Part shown: positions 7,092 through 7,259 of the stretch, piece after piece | Layout of the letters: the number at the start of each line of letters is the position of its first letter | How positions within the stretch are numbered: the stretch's first letter is position 1 | DNA from: Candidatus Tepidiaquacellales bacterium UBA6667 | GTDB taxonomy: Bacteria; Bacteroidota; Ignavibacteria; Tepidaquicellales; Tepidaquicellaceae | Direction: 5' to 3' | DNA length: 7,259 nucleotides | NCBI GenBank assembly: GCA_002455255.1 | Contig: DKKL01000033.1 | Span: 1 to 7,259 of the forward strand | Translations under genes and position numbers: made by a program | The notes under the pieces: generated by a model | Told to the model about the DNA's origin: nothing | What the model saw: only the letters and a program-made list of their open reading frames with translations | Database searches by the model: none

Positions 7092-7127
7092 GAGATTCTT
7101 CATTCGCTCCGCTCATTCAGAATGACA
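7092..7127 (-). repeat. Inverted partial copy of the repeat between blocks A and B
   Basis: Read on the minus strand it begins TGTCATTCTGA and ends AAGAATCTC, the same outer sequences as the start and tandem-unit end of blocks A and B, with a different, shorter middle. Its TCAGAATGACA end (7117-7127) is a perfect 11-bp inverted match to the start of block B (7139-7149) across an 11-nt loop. Confidence 0.75.
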
Positions 7128-7138
7128 GGGGGCATTAT

Positions 7139-7259
7139 TGTCATTCTGAGCGCCGCAGCTTGTCCCGACGTGTCGGGAAAGAATCTCCCTTCGTGTCGGT
7201 GAAGGATCCCATACTTAATTAAAGTCTCCCTTCGTGTAATTCGTAAAATTAGTGTTAAT
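7139..7259 (+). repeat. Direct repeat block B, reaching the window edge
   Basis: Opens with TGTCATTCTGAGCGCCGCAG, holds two 23-bp units (7164-7186 and 7187-7209), and ends with the tail shared with block A. The first unit starts CCCGACGTGTCGGG, a perfect 6-bp palindrome around GT; the second has diverged at its end (GGTGAAGGATCC). The block may continue past the edge, as block A is followed by TCGTGGTGAAG. Confidence 0.85.

Larger units (their letters stand above)
6897..7259. other. Non-coding, repeat-filled region upstream of the carboxylase gene
   Basis: About 360 bp with no supportable gene on either strand. It consists of two direct repeat blocks and an inverted partial copy between them, each listed separately. 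A promoter for the carboxylase must lie here or inside the first 70 bp of the long reading frame, but I could not identify one with confidence. Confidence 0.8.

Noticed and set aside
6941..7209. Possible CRISPR array
   Set aside because: The 23-bp units abut without spacers, only two or three occur per block, and no cas-like gene is present.
6897..7259. Possible insertion sequence remnant
   Set aside because: No transposase coding sequence or remnant is visible, and the parts are short modular repeats rather than IS ends with a target duplication.

Overview
The window is A+T-rich bacterial chromosomal DNA, and every gene I can support is on the minus strand. It reads from a carboxyltransferase gene on the right toward a cbb3-type cytochrome oxidase operon on the left. 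A fused CcoN-CcoO polypeptide, the gene order ccoI-ccoS-ccoNO, an upstream Crp/Fnr regulator, and a -7 element of the type TAnnTTTG together point to the Bacteroidota or a relative such as Ignavibacteria/Chlorobi. I cannot narrow it further from sequence alone.

Layout in transcription order (right to left). (1) 7259-6897: about 360 bp of non-coding DNA made of two related repeat blocks, each with 23-bp tandem units, plus an inverted partial copy between them. (2) 6896-5283: the beta (carboxyltransferase) subunit of a propionyl-CoA carboxylase-type enzyme. Its annotated N-terminus is uncertain (GTG at 6896 or TTG at 6824). (3) 5258-4557: a Crp/Fnr-family regulator whose cysteine pattern resembles the oxygen sensor FNR. 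(4) 4556-4474: an 83-bp spacer holding a 10-bp-arm palindrome of the form TGA-N6-TCA and a candidate -7 element next to ccoI. (5) 4473-1933: CcoI, a copper-transporting P1B-type ATPase. (6) 1936-1748: CcoS, a small membrane maturation protein. (7) 1748 to the left edge: CcoNO, the catalytic subunit fused to the start of the membrane-bound cytochrome c subunit, cut by the window edge just after the CXXCH haem site.

The logic of the left two thirds is coherent. A probable oxygen-responsive regulator lies directly before genes for a high-affinity oxidase and its copper-supply and maturation factors, and a matching operator-like palindrome sits between them. ccoI, ccoS and ccoNO overlap by 1-4 nt and are almost certainly one translationally coupled operon. 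The carboxylase is only 24 nt upstream of the regulator, so it may be co-transcribed, but it has no obvious functional tie to the oxidase.

I find no new defence, mobile or metabolic system here. The parts that deserve a second look are the regulator/operator pair, an unusually long CcoI with an extra N-domain segment, the start-codon questions, and the repeat blocks at the right end, which differ by one 23-bp unit.
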